A stretch of 44,264 bases of DNA. Origin: Caulobacteraceae bacterium. Its GTDB lineage: Bacteria; Pseudomonadota; Alphaproteobacteria; Caulobacterales; Aquidulcibacteraceae. The notes beneath the pieces were generated by a model. The model saw only the letters and a list, made by a program, of their open reading frames with translations. It searched no databases and was not told where the DNA came from. A program made the translations under genes and the position numbers. The stretch covers positions 1 through 44,264 of the forward strand of contig WRPF01000060.1 of NCBI GenBank assembly GCA_009773335.1, written 5' to 3'. Below are positions 10,928 through 19,217 of this stretch, in pieces; positions within the stretch are counted from its first letter, which is position 1; every line of letters begins with the position of its first letter.

Positions 10928-11503
10928 TTAGGCTGTCTTGAGAGCGAGTTTGAGGGAGGCGAGCTTCGACTTCAGCGAGGCATCGAACTGGCGCGAACCC
11001 GCGCGCACGATGAAGCCGCCGATGAGGCTCTCGTCGACGCGGGTGACCGCATCGACCTTGCCGCCGAGCGCCTTGGAGACGCCGGCGAGAATGCTGTCGA
11101 GTTGTTTCTGGTCCAGCGGACGGGCGGAAATCACTTCCACCTGCGCGGAGCCGCGATGCTTGGCGAGACGCGCGCGGAACGCCGACGCCACGCCCGGCAG
11201 GTCGATCGCGCGGCCGTTCTTCGCCGTGAGGCCGATGATGTTGCGGCCGAGTTCCGAGAGGCCGAGCTTCTGGGCCACCGCCACGAGCGCGCGGCTCTTT
11301 TCGTCGGCGGCGATCAGCGGCGACTTCAGCGCCGTGCGCAGGTCCGCGCTTTCTGCGAGCGCCGCGTCGAACGTCGCGAAGTCCTTTTCGAGGACTTCCA
11401 GCGCCTTGCCTTCGAGCGCGAGGTCGAACGCCGCGTGGGCGTATCGCTCCGCCGCTTCGGAGGCCCTAACCTGTAAAGATTGGCCTTCGATTGCTTGCGC
11501 CAC
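10928..11503 (-). CDS. atpH: ATP synthase F1 delta subunit
   Basis: 191 residues, the peripheral-stalk connector on top of F1 (OSCP-type). The N-terminal helical domain begins 'ASEAAERYAHAAFDLALEGK'; the C-terminal domain contains 'VDESLIGGFIVRAGSRQFDA', the family signature. The start is a GTG at 11501-11503 preceded by GGGGA at good spacing. It is the first gene of the operon; F0 genes are not in the window, as usual in alphaproteobacteria where F0 and F1 operons are separate. Confidence 0.96.
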   Translation of the reverse strand: MAQAIEGQSLQVRASEAAERYAHAAFDLALEGKALEVLEKDFATFDAALAESADLRTALKSPLIAADEKSRALVAVAQKLGLSELGRNIIGLTAKNGRAIDLPGVASAFRARLAKHRGSAQVEVISARPLDQKQLDSILAGVSKALGGKVDAVTRVDESLIGGFIVRAGSRQFDASLKSKLASLKLALKTA

Positions 11504-11714
11504 GTCAGTCCCCAGAATCTACGGGTAGTTCAAAAGCCTGTTCCCCGAAGCCCCGGCTTTTGGCCAGTCCGCCCGCTTACGCAAAGTAACGGAAGATGCC
11601 GACCCCAGGATCGGCCAGGGCTCGGCGGCTCGAAAAACGCGCCTCAAGGACCGGCGGCAAACGCAATTGCCCCCAGCCCGAAACGCGCCCGCGTGGTACA
11701 CGGAGGTTCCGCGA
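11504..11714. promoter_or_regulatory. Divergent promoter region and leader hairpin upstream of atpH
   Basis: This gap separates atpH (minus) from the secreted-protein gene (plus), so both promoters should be here. The one clear structure is the hairpin CAAAAGCC (11531-11538) with GGCTTTTG (11555-11562), an 8-bp stem with a 16-base loop. It lies about 28 bp upstream of the atpH start on the transcript side. Its A-run/T-run shape resembles an attenuator-type terminator. I could not assign -35/-10 boxes with confidence. Confidence 0.4.
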
Positions 11715-11861
11715 ATGACAACCGGCCCCAAGCCCCCGCGACGAGACGGCGCGGCGCCCCCGACGCGCCGGGTTCGCGAGGGGCGGCGAACCTGCAGGAT
11801 CGACGACCTTCCGGCCGGTTCCGAATTCGGGTATCGCTGCAGGAAAATCGGGAGGGCCTTG

Positions 11862-12716
11862 ATGAAACACTTGGCGATCGTCGCTGCCTTGGCGCTCGCG
11901 CCTTTGGCGGCGCTGGCGGAACAACCCGTGGCCGGCCCGCCGGCTCCCGTCTCGACCCCCACGCCTCCCACCACGGCGCCAGACGTCCCCGCTCCCTCTG
12001 CGACTGCCGCACCGGCATACGCCGTGCCGGTGGAGACGTTCCGGATCACCGGCGCGGACGCCAAGATGTTCGAGATGGGCGAAGCCGCCGGTGGTTACTC
12101 CGTACTCTATCGCGGCGGCCAGGGCTGGAGCAGTCGCATCGGAACCCAGGGGCGATCAAGCTACCGCAACATCTTCCGCTTCACCGACTCCGGCGGAGTT
12201 GAGCTTCTCACCGGCGTCTGCCGGATACGGACCGAGGGGCAATCGCTCTTCGGCGTCAGCTGGAACCAGCGGTCTTCCCAGCTCTACGCCTGCGAGATCA
12301 AGGACAAGCCCGCAGACCGCTACAGCCTCGAAGTCATCGTGCCGGCGTTCAAGCAGGGCGGTTTCAGCATCGGCGGGCTGACCGTGGAGGCCTCGGAGGA
12401 CATCCCCGACGCCGAGCTGCAGGCCGTGCTCAGGGCGAAGATGGTTTTTGACGGCGTGGCCTACGAAGCGACCCCCACGGCGTTCGCGCGACGACCCGTC
12501 TGGGACCGTCGCGTCGTGCAAGGCTACACGATCACGCGCGACGGCGCGCTTGTGGGGCGCATCGATTTCGGCAGCGACAATACCTTGCACCGCGGCGCCA
12601 TCACGGCCCCGTCGGCGGAAGGCGACGGCAGGCAGGCGGTGCTCTTCTTCGCGCACCAGCTGTCCATCATGCCGGACCTCTATTCCTCGGTCGTGCGCGA
12701 AGAAGTCTTTCCGTAG
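11862..12716 (+). CDS. Secreted protein of unknown function
   Basis: 284 residues from the ATG at 11862: signal peptide about 1-20 (KHLAIVAALALAPLAALA, cleaved before EQP), then a Pro/Ala/Thr linker to about residue 55, then a mixed alpha/beta domain with two cysteines (TGVCRI, YACEI). I do not recognise the domain. GGGAGG lies 6 bases before this ATG. An alternative in-frame ATG at 11715 also has a good GGAGG 8 bases upstream and would add 49 mostly polar residues (ending FGYRCRKIGRAL), turning the signal peptide into an internal membrane anchor. I prefer 11862 because the export signal is then N-terminal, but both starts are credible. It is transcribed divergently from the atp operon. Confidence 0.72.
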   Translation: MKHLAIVAALALAPLAALAEQPVAGPPAPVSTPTPPTTAPDVPAPSATAAPAYAVPVETFRITGADAKMFEMGEAAGGYSVLYRGGQGWSSRIGTQGRSSYRNIFRFTDSGGVELLTGVCRIRTEGQSLFGVSWNQRSSQLYACEIKDKPADRYSLEVIVPAFKQGGFSIGGLTVEASEDIPDAELQAVLRAKMVFDGVAYEATPTAFARRPVWDRRVVQGYTITRDGALVGRIDFGSDNTLHRGAITAPSAEGDGRQAVLFFAHQLSIMPDLYSSVVREEVFP

Positions 12717-12869
12717 GGCGCGTGCGTCAGTCCTTCTTCGTGCGGTAATCGTTGAAAGCGCCGTCGCGCCGGGGTGAAAGCAGCTGCGTCCGACGACATG
12801 AGAGTGCGTCAAGCTTCGGCCATCGCCGTTCTCACACGTTTGCTTCAACAACTCGAAAGCGACGACTAG

Positions 12870-12923
12870 CCCCTCATCCTGTCTCGCTGCGCTCGACCAC
12901 CTTCTCCCCTCAAGGGAATAAGG
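12870..12923. repeat. Single unit of the palindromic repeat family
   Basis: The order is CCCTCATCC block, inner near-palindrome GTCTCGCTGCGCTCGACC, then a degenerate outer hairpin CCTTCTCCCCTCAAGGGAATAAGG. This matches one half of the 4911-5040 and 38001-38128 elements. It lies in the 276-bp gap 12717-12992, in which I see no gene. Confidence 0.65.
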
Positions 12924-12992
12924 GACAGCGGCGGCGAGCCCTAAGAGAACTGCAAGAGCTGAATCGGCGAGAGCGCAGTCGGAAAGATCCTC

Positions 12993-13343
12993 ATGACCTA
13001 CTTCCTCTTCAAGGCGTTCGCGTCCGGCCTCATCATCGCCATCGTGTCGGAGGCCGCCAAGCGCAGCCCCGGCTTCGGCGCGCTCATCGTGTCGCTGCCG
13101 CTCGTTTCGCTGATGGGCATGATGTGGCTGTGGCGCGACACGCAGGACCCGGAGCGGATCGCGGCGCATGCGCAGGCGACGTTCTGGTACGTGCTGCCGT
13201 CGATGCCGCTGTTCCTGCTGCTGCCTGCCCTGCTGCGGCGCGGCGTGGCGTTCTGGCCGGCGCTCGCCGTCGGCTGCGCGGTGACGGTGGCGCTCTATTT
13301 CGCGATGGTGTGGATCGGCGCGCGGTTCGGCCTGCGCCTGTAG
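12993..13343 (+). CDS. DUF3147 family small membrane protein
   Basis: 116 residues, almost entirely four hydrophobic helices (FLFKAFASGLIIAIVSEAA, FGALIVSLPLVSLMGMMWLW, ATFWYVLPSMPLFLLLPALL, FWPALAVGCAVTVALYFAMV). The pattern 'KAFASGLIIAIVSEAAKRSP..GALIVSLPLVS' is the DUF3147 signature. An inner-membrane location is likely; the function of the family is not known. It is flanked on both sides by palindromic repeats, so it is probably transcribed alone. Confidence 0.82.
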   Translation: MTYFLFKAFASGLIIAIVSEAAKRSPGFGALIVSLPLVSLMGMMWLWRDTQDPERIAAHAQATFWYVLPSMPLFLLLPALLRRGVAFWPALAVGCAVTVALYFAMVWIGARFGLRL

Positions 13344-13417
13344 CGCGAAGATTGCCGGAAATTGGGGGGAACGCGCGGGCGCGTCACCACACCCGTTGCA
13401 TCCGATTCGGCGCACTC

Positions 13418-13539
13418 CTCCCCCTGCAAGGGGGAGGTTGGGTGGGGGTCTGACGGGGCGACGAAAGTCCTGCAATACAAGGCGTTTCAACAACCGGGCA
13501 CGGCGCCGACCCCCTCCTGCCTCCCCCTTCCAGGGGGAG
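13418..13539. repeat. 122-bp inverted pair of C/G-run hairpins
   Basis: The left hairpin CTCCCCCTGCAAGGGGGAG (13418-13436) is followed by GTTGGGTGGGGGTC. The right part is the mirrored arrangement GACCCCCTCCTGC followed by the hairpin CTCCCCCTTCCAGGGGGAG (13521-13539). It is the same family as the element in atpC but without clear inner hairpins. It occupies most of the 305-bp gap 13344-13648, where I see no gene. Confidence 0.8.
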
Positions 13540-13648
13540 AAAAAAGAGAAATCTCTCCGCAATCTATCCGACCGGATTCCGGGTCGTGGGATCATCGCTT
13601 CGTTTTCAACAGGCCCGAAAGGCCAGGAGCGGAGCCCCGGACAGACCC

Positions 13649-14143
13649 ATGCAGATCTTCACCCCCGTCACACGCACCGATCTTCAGGCGCATGCCCAGA
13701 GCCTCCGGCTCTGGCTACTGGAGATCGCCGTGTGGCTGGTGGAGGCGATCGGGTTCCGGGAAGGGCGCATCGCGCTGAACAGGCATCGCATCGAAGCGCG
13801 TCGTGAACTGCGCCAGCTCATCTTCCTGATGATGTGCGCGCGGATGCGGTTTCGCAAAACCGACACACGCCGCCGCTGGATGCGCCCGCCCTCGGCGCCG
13901 CGCGGCTTCCGCTATGCACGCCGACGCCTCGACATGGCGCGCCTCTACACGCGCGGGGTTGCGCTGAAGACCTTCGCGCAGATGCGTCGCGTGCTGGATG
14001 ATCTCGATGAGGTCGTCGAACGCGCCATCGCCCGCGTGCCGAAGGGCATCTCCACCGGGCGCCTCGCCATCTGCACGGCGCCTGCGATCGTGCTCGCGTT
14101 CGCAGCCCCCGCACCTGCCGCGGACGGGGCGGACACGTCATGA
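13649..14143 (+). CDS. Basic hypothetical protein with hydrophobic segments
   Basis: 164 residues, not recognised. The ATG at 13649 is chosen because it opens into a coherent N-terminus (MQIFTPVTRTDLQAHAQSLR); a longer GTG start at 13586 would read through low-quality sequence next to a repeat. An amphipathic or membrane helix is likely at about 20-36 (LWLLEIAVWLVEAIGF). A very Arg-rich middle (RRRWMRPPSAPRGFRYARRR) follows, and a hydrophobic Ala/Pro-rich C-terminus (AICTAPAIVLAFAAPAPAADG). The ribosome site is poor. It is convergent with the TerC gene. Confidence 0.6.
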   Translation: MQIFTPVTRTDLQAHAQSLRLWLLEIAVWLVEAIGFREGRIALNRHRIEARRELRQLIFLMMCARMRFRKTDTRRRWMRPPSAPRGFRYARRRLDMARLYTRGVALKTFAQMRRVLDDLDEVVERAIARVPKGISTGRLAICTAPAIVLAFAAPAPAADGADTS

Positions 14144-14153
14144 CCATCGAAAC

Positions 14154-14274
14154 AGGACCGCGGGCCTATGGCCCTATGGCCCGCAATCCAGTATTCAGTT
14201 CACGCAAGATTCCATCGGAGTCTGGCGCTGCCGGCGTATGCGGGCCGCCAATGGATTTTGGGGCCCGCGGTCCT
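14154..14274. repeat. 13-bp inverted repeats enclosing a hairpin, between convergent genes
   Basis: AGGACCGCGGGCC (14154-14166) and its exact complement GGCCCGCGGTCCT (14262-14274) bound a 121-bp stretch. Within it the left arm can also fold locally as GCGGGCC-tatggccctat-GGCCCGC (14160-14184). The whole lies between two convergent genes (the basic hypothetical protein and TerC), so termination is plausible, though no long T-run follows. It may also be another small repeat type. Confidence 0.6.
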
Positions 14275-14291
14275 ACTCTCCCCCAGCGCCG

Positions 14292-15086
14292 CTAATGCCC
14301 CGCCACTTCCGTCTTCGTCCGCGCCCGGATGTTCAAAAGCTCCACCGCCACCGAGAAGGCGATCGCGAAGTAGAGATAGCCGCGCGGAATGTGGAAGCCG
14401 AGCGCATCGGCCACCAGAGCCACGCCGACCAGCAGGATGAAAGCGAGCGCCAGCATCTTCGTCGTCGGGTGCCGCTCGATGAAGTCAGCCAGCGGCTTGG
14501 CCGCCACGGCCATCACGAAGGTGGAGAGCACGACCGCCGAAACCGCGATCACGATGGATTCCACCGGCGCGCCCTCGATGTCCACGAGGCCCACCGCCGT
14601 CAGCACGCTGTCGATGGAGAACACCGCATTGATGACGAAAAGCTGGATGACCACCGCGCCGAAGTCGGATTTTGCCTCCGCCGCCTCGTGCTCGGTGCCC
14701 TCGACGGACTGGTGGATCTCCTGCGTCCCCTTCCACAGCAGGAAAAGCCCGCCCGCGAAGAGGACGAGATCCTTCACCGTGAAGCGGACCATCTCCTCAT
14801 GGTGCTCGGGCGTGGAGCCGCCGAACGCCTGGGCGACCCACTCGGGCAACGTGAGCAGCGTGATCTTGCTGGCGCCGATGATCAGGAAAATGCCCGCCAG
14901 CATCACGATGCGCAGCACCATCGCGCCCCAGATGCCGACCCGGCGGGCCCGCTCCGCTTCCGCGCCTTTGAGTTTGCCCACCGCGATCGACACGAAGAGG
15001 AGATTGTCGATGCCGAGCACGATCTCGAGGAAGGTCAGCGCAGCGATGCTGGTCCAGAAAGCGGGCGTGGCGAGAAATTCGAGCAT
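14292..15086 (-). CDS. TerC family integral membrane protein
   Basis: 264 residues with about seven membrane helices. Family signatures with acidic residues inside helices are present: 'FLEIVLGIDNLLFVSIAVGK' near the N-terminus and 'VINAVFSIDSVLTAVGLVD' in the middle; these paired Asp residues are thought to bind metal ions. A hydrophilic loop (EGTEHEAAEAKSD) separates the halves. The start is the ATG at 15086, after AAGGGA; an upstream ATG at 15119 would add 11 residues that do not resemble the family. The family is linked to metal, especially Mn, efflux to exoenzymes; tellurite resistance should not be assumed as there are no other ter genes. Confidence 0.9.
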   Translation of the reverse strand: MLEFLATPAFWTSIAALTFLEIVLGIDNLLFVSIAVGKLKGAEAERARRVGIWGAMVLRIVMLAGIFLIIGASKITLLTLPEWVAQAFGGSTPEHHEEMVRFTVKDLVLFAGGLFLLWKGTQEIHQSVEGTEHEAAEAKSDFGAVVIQLFVINAVFSIDSVLTAVGLVDIEGAPVESIVIAVSAVVLSTFVMAVAAKPLADFIERHPTTKMLALAFILLVGVALVADALGFHIPRGYLYFAIAFSVAVELLNIRARTKTEVAGH

Positions 15087-15170
15087 GGCGGTCCCTTGAA
15101 CTGTCGCCGCTTTGCACATGCCTCGCGGCGTCGCGTCAAGCGGCCCGGCCCCGTTCGCCTGCGTCGCGCT

Positions 15171-15914
15171 CTACTCGTTCTCGCCAAAGAAGCGCCGCAC
15201 GTCGGCGATCAGCGCGGCCTTCGCGACCGTCACGATCTCGGCGCCCGCTGCGGCGCTGGCCTGCGAGGGATCGGAACCAATACGCCCGTCGGCGAAGCGG
15301 CGGCGATAGTCGGCCGCGTCGCGGATGAGCCCCGTCGGCGCGACCTTCGGCGACATCGCCACGTCCTTCCGGAACGCCGGATACCTGTAATAGGTGACGC
15401 TCACCTCCGAGGGCGTCGCGTGGCTGCCCTCCCCGGCCGGGAAAATCTTGCGGCACGCCTCGCCGACGCCCTTGAGCTCCCACCAGTTCTGCAGCGCACA
15501 CGCGAACGGCGCCGGCTCGCCGCGCAGGCTCCACGGTGCGTAGGCTTCCGAGAACGCGGCGTTGATCGTCGCGGTGTTGCCGCCGTGGCCGTTGAAGAAA
15601 TAGAGCCGCTGAAATCCGTGGCGCGTGAAGCTGCCGATCCAGTCCTGCAGCGCCGCGATCATCGTCGAAGGCCGCAGCGTGACAGTGCCCGGAAAGCCGA
15701 GATGGTGCTGCGCCTGACCGACGTTGAACGTCGGCCCGACGAGAAAGCCATCTTCGTCGCCGGCCTCCTGCGCGATCACTTCGGGGCAGATGGCGTCGGT
15801 GCCGATGAGGCCGTTCGGTCCATGCTGCTCGTGCGAACCGATCGGGATGACGATGCCCCGGGAACGGGCGAGGTAGGCCTCGACCTCCGGCCAGGAGGCG
15901 GTGGAAAGCTGCAT
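15171..15914 (-). CDS. Creatininase family amidohydrolase
   Basis: 247 residues, cytoplasmic. Metal-binding and catalytic motifs of the creatininase family are intact: 'IPIGSHEQHGP' (Glu and His), 'GTDAI' (Asp), 'YFFNGHGGNTATI' (His) and 'GEGSHATPSEVS' (Glu). The family includes creatinine amidohydrolase, the FAPy deformylase of riboflavin/F420 synthesis and mycofactocin peptidase; none of those pathways is visible nearby, so the substrate is open. The start at 15914 is set by GGAG six bases upstream; a start at 15977 would add 21 residues without support. It lies 84 bp upstream of TerC on the same strand. Confidence 0.9.
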   Translation of the reverse strand: MQLSTASWPEVEAYLARSRGIVIPIGSHEQHGPNGLIGTDAICPEVIAQEAGDEDGFLVGPTFNVGQAQHHLGFPGTVTLRPSTMIAALQDWIGSFTRHGFQRLYFFNGHGGNTATINAAFSEAYAPWSLRGEPAPFACALQNWWELKGVGEACRKIFPAGEGSHATPSEVSVTYYRYPAFRKDVAMSPKVAPTGLIRDAADYRRRFADGRIGSDPSQASAAAGAEIVTVAKAALIADVRRFFGENE

Positions 15915-16016
15915 GCGTGGCTCCTGCGCGCGCGATTCCCATCGTCGGGTGAGTCGGGATGGCGCGCCGTGACACACATGTTAGAAGAGAGCGAGCAACG
16001 CGGAAGGGGATTTCCG

Positions 16017-16937
16017 ATGTCTGACATGCATGCCGGCGGCGGCGGGCCGAACATACCCGTCATTCTCGGCGCGCTCGTCTGCGCCGCAGTCACCGCCATG
16101 CTGGCGGATCTCATGACGCCCTACGGCCCCGTCGTTCTCACTCTCGGCATCGCCTTCGCCGCGCTCACGCTGGTGTCGGGCGTGCTCTCGCTCCTGCCGC
16201 CGCTCACGGGCCTTCTGCGACCGCTCGCGGGCTTCGCGCTGCTCAACGCCATCGCTTTCGGCGTGCTCATCGGGCTCTGGTACGTGGCGCCGAAACCGGC
16301 TGCGGTCGAACGCGGCGTGGTCGCCACGCTTGTCCCCTTCGGTCGCACCGTGCAGTCGATGATCGTCACCGACCAGCCGCACGGACCGCCCGTCGCCGTC
16401 GCCGCGGCGCCTGCGCCGCAACTGTCCGACGCCGAGCGCGCGATGCAGACGCTGTCGCAAGGACTCGCATCAGCCGACCCGTCCGAGCGCCTGCGCGCCG
16501 GCGTCGACAGTCTCAGGACGGAAGACCAGGCCGTCGCCGCCGCTGCGGTCGACAAGCTCTATCGCACCAACGATCCCGCGCTGCGCCAGCTCGCGGTGAA
16601 GCGCCTGCTGCTCAATCGCCGCGGCGCGCGGATGCCTCTGCTTGCTGTCGCCGCGACCCCGGAGGCGCAACCGTTCGCCAACGCGCTGCAGGGCGTGGGC
16701 CTCACCGTGCGGTCGCTCAACGAAGCCTCCGGCGCCTTCGACGGCGGCCTCTGCGCGCCAACCGGCATGGCCGGCACCGTCAACCGTTCCGGCGTCACCA
16801 TCTCCGCGCGCTGCCGCATCGGCGACGCCGACCACAACACCGTGCTCGTCCTGCAGGCCACCGACGACTTCAAGCTCGTCGGCGACGCCCGCAACGACGC
16901 CGGGCAAAGCGTGAAGGTGGAACTGCCGCTGATGTAG
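16017..16937 (+). CDS. Membrane protein of unknown function
   Basis: 306 residues, not recognised. Three N-terminal membrane helices (about 13-31, 36-58, 63-83) are followed by a soluble region of about 220 residues. The first part of that region is Ala-rich and helical (LSDAERAMQTLSQGLASADP through YRTNDPALRQLAVKRLLLNR), reminiscent of short helical repeats. The last about 90 residues contain two cysteines (GGLCAPTG, ISARCRIGD) and look like a beta-rich domain. The ATG at 16017 has AGGGGA six bases upstream. It is convergent with priA with only 12 bp between stops. Confidence 0.75.
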   Translation: MSDMHAGGGGPNIPVILGALVCAAVTAMLADLMTPYGPVVLTLGIAFAALTLVSGVLSLLPPLTGLLRPLAGFALLNAIAFGVLIGLWYVAPKPAAVERGVVATLVPFGRTVQSMIVTDQPHGPPVAVAAAPAPQLSDAERAMQTLSQGLASADPSERLRAGVDSLRTEDQAVAAAAVDKLYRTNDPALRQLAVKRLLLNRRGARMPLLAVAATPEAQPFANALQGVGLTVRSLNEASGAFDGGLCAPTGMAGTVNRSGVTISARCRIGDADHNTVLVLQATDDFKLVGDARNDAGQSVKVELPLM

Positions 16938-16949
16938 TCCGACACGCAC

Positions 16950-19217
16950 TCAGAGAAACGAATACGGATCGACGTCGATCTGGAGCCGGATGGAGCTGTG
17001 CAGCTTCACCCGCTCGCGCCAGGCGGCCATGAAGGCGGAGATGTCGACGCCGCGATCGGCGCGCACAAGGAAGCGGCGGCGATGCTGGCCGCGGATGATT
17101 GAAAGCGGCGCAGGCGCCGGGCCCCATACGTCCACGCCGTCCGCCTGCGGCGCCTTCTCGCCCATCACGATGGCCGCATAGTTCACCGTCGGCTCGTCCG
17201 GCCCAGAGATAATCACCGCCGCGAGCCGACCATAGGGCGGCATCCCCATCGCCTCGCGCCCCGCCGCCTCCGCCGCGAGGAAGCCGTCGCGGTCATGCTT
17301 CGACAGCGCGATCATCGCATCGTGCTCGGGCGCATAGGTCTGCACCAGCGCGCGGCCCGGACGATCGGCGCGACCCGCGCGGCCCGCGACCTGGCTGAGC
17401 AACTGATAGGTGCGCTCCCCTGCCCGCAGGTCGCCGCCCTTGAGACCGAGATCGGCATCGACGACGCCGACCATGGTGAGGCGCGGGAAGTTGTGGCCCT
17501 TGGCGACGATCTGCGTGCCGATGAGGATATCGATCTCACCCTGGGCCATCCGGTCGACGATGGCGCGGACCTGATCGCCGTTCTGCGCGGTGTCCGAGGA
17601 GAATATCTCGATGCGAGCATGCGGGAAGAGCTGGCGCACTTCTTCCTCTACCCGCTCCACGCCCGGCCCGATGGCGACGAAGCTGTCCGGCGCCATGCAG
17701 GTCGGGCATTCCTTCGGCTTCGGCATCGAGAAGCCGGTGAGATGGCACACGAGGCGGCCGGAATACTTGTGCTCGACGAGCCAGCTCTGCGTGTCCGGCG
17801 ACTGCATGCGATGCCCGCACGCGCGGCACAGCGTGAGCGGCGCGTAGCCGCGACGGTTCATGTAGAAGAGCGCCTGCTCTCCGCGCGCGAGCGCTTCGGC
17901 GGCTGCGGTGACGAGCTTCGGCGAGAGCCAGCGGCCCCTGTCGGGTGCATGAATCTTCAGATCGATCAGTTCCACGTCCGGCAGCACCGCCACTCCGTGA
18001 CGCGCCGTCAGTTTTACGTGCCGATATTTGCCGGCCTGCGCGTTGACGAGCGTTTCGAGAGACGGCGTCGCGCTGGCGAGGACTACCGCACAGCCCCCGA
18101 GTTTCGCCCTCGCCACCGCGAGATCTCGCGCCTGGTACGCGACGCCGTCATCTTGTTTGTAGGACGGGTCATGCTCTTCGTCGACCACGATCAGGCGCAG
18201 GTTTCGGAATGGCAGGAAGAGCGCAGAGCGCGCGCCGGCGATCAGCCGCGCACGGCCTTCGTTCACTTCGCGCCAGGCGCGACGGCGCGCTTTCTGGGTG
18301 ATCGCGGAGTGCCATTCGACGGGTCGAGAACCGAATCGCTGCTCGAATCTGGCGAGCACCGCCTGGGTCAGCGCAATTTCCGGAAGCAGCACGAGCACCT
18401 GCGCCGACGGGTCGCGGGCGAGCGCTTCGGCGATGGCTTCGAGATAGACTTCGGTCTTCCCCGAGCCCGTGATCCCGTCCAGCAGAACGGGCGCGAAGGC
18501 ATCCGTGCGAACGCTCTCCTTCAACATTTCCGCAGCTGCGTCCTGCTGCGCGTTCAGCGCGTTTCCCGGCAGCGAAAGATCGGGCGCGGGATACGGCGGG
18601 TCTTCCGGAACATCGATGCGCGTGAGCGCGCCCGTCTCGAGTAACGCCTTGACAACACTTGAAGAAACGCCGGCGCGGCGTGCGAGGTCCGCGCCTGTGC
18701 CGGGCTCCTTCGCAGCCTCGCTCATCACCCGCGCACGCGCCGGAGTGACGGCGCCCGACATCATCTCGGTGGGTGCATAGACGGCGTATGTCGGCGACGG
18801 CGAGAGCGCTTCGGTGGAGCGCACGACCATGCGCAGGACATTGCCCGGCGGCGTGACGACATACTTCGCCATCCAGTCGACGAAGCGTCGCGAAATCTCC
18901 GGCAACGGCGCCGCTTGAGCCTTTGATTCGATCCGTTTCAGATTCGCGGCATTTGCACTTTCTGTTTCTACGCTCCATACGACTCCACGCACGCTGCGCG
19001 GACCGAGTGGCGCGATCACATGATCGCCCGGTTGCAGAGCCCACGCAGCGGGCGCGCAGTAGTCGAATGGTTCCGGCAAAGGCAGCGGGAACAGGACGGC
19101 GACTTTGGAGAGTTGAGCATCATGCGCGAAGTCCGAGGGCTCTTCCTCGAAGCCGGGCAGCGACGCGATCGAATGCGATCGACGGCGCGCGGCGCGCATG
19201 CGGGCTGAAGGACTCAT
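16950..19217 (-). CDS. priA: Primosomal replication helicase PriA
   Basis: 755 residues, normal length. PriA reloads the replicative helicase at stalled forks. The N-terminal DNA-binding part begins 'VAVLFPLPLPEPFDY'. The helicase core has Walker A GITGSGKTEVYLE, the DEEHD box and 'GDLRAGERTYQLLSQVAGRA'. The zinc-binding insert is visible as CRAC, then C-H residues around 'GRLVCHLTG' and CPTC. The start is ambiguous: the ATG at 19217 or one at 19199; the first overlaps the xerC start on the other strand by two bases. Residues before about 36 are poorly conserved, so either is possible. Confidence 0.95.
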   Translation of the reverse strand: MSPSARMRAARRRSHSIASLPGFEEEPSDFAHDAQLSKVAVLFPLPLPEPFDYCAPAAWALQPGDHVIAPLGPRSVRGVVWSVETESANAANLKRIESKAQAAPLPEISRRFVDWMAKYVVTPPGNVLRMVVRSTEALSPSPTYAVYAPTEMMSGAVTPARARVMSEAAKEPGTGADLARRAGVSSSVVKALLETGALTRIDVPEDPPYPAPDLSLPGNALNAQQDAAAEMLKESVRTDAFAPVLLDGITGSGKTEVYLEAIAEALARDPSAQVLVLLPEIALTQAVLARFEQRFGSRPVEWHSAITQKARRRAWREVNEGRARLIAGARSALFLPFRNLRLIVVDEEHDPSYKQDDGVAYQARDLAVARAKLGGCAVVLASATPSLETLVNAQAGKYRHVKLTARHGVAVLPDVELIDLKIHAPDRGRWLSPKLVTAAAEALARGEQALFYMNRRGYAPLTLCRACGHRMQSPDTQSWLVEHKYSGRLVCHLTGFSMPKPKECPTCMAPDSFVAIGPGVERVEEEVRQLFPHARIEIFSSDTAQNGDQVRAIVDRMAQGEIDILIGTQIVAKGHNFPRLTMVGVVDADLGLKGGDLRAGERTYQLLSQVAGRAGRADRPGRALVQTYAPEHDAMIALSKHDRDGFLAAEAAGREAMGMPPYGRLAAVIISGPDEPTVNYAAIVMGEKAPQADGVDVWGPAPAPLSIIRGQHRRRFLVRADRGVDISAFMAAWRERVKLHSSIRLQIDVDPYSFL

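Noticed and set aside
14292-15086. TerC as tellurite resistance
   Set aside because: No terA, terB, terD or terE neighbours; the family is broader and linked to metal export.
13998-16016. A 979-residue plus-strand frame whose C-terminal third is the 306-residue membrane protein
   Set aside because: The N-terminal two thirds are antisense to TerC and the creatininase-family gene; the real start is the ATG at 16017 with a good ribosome site.
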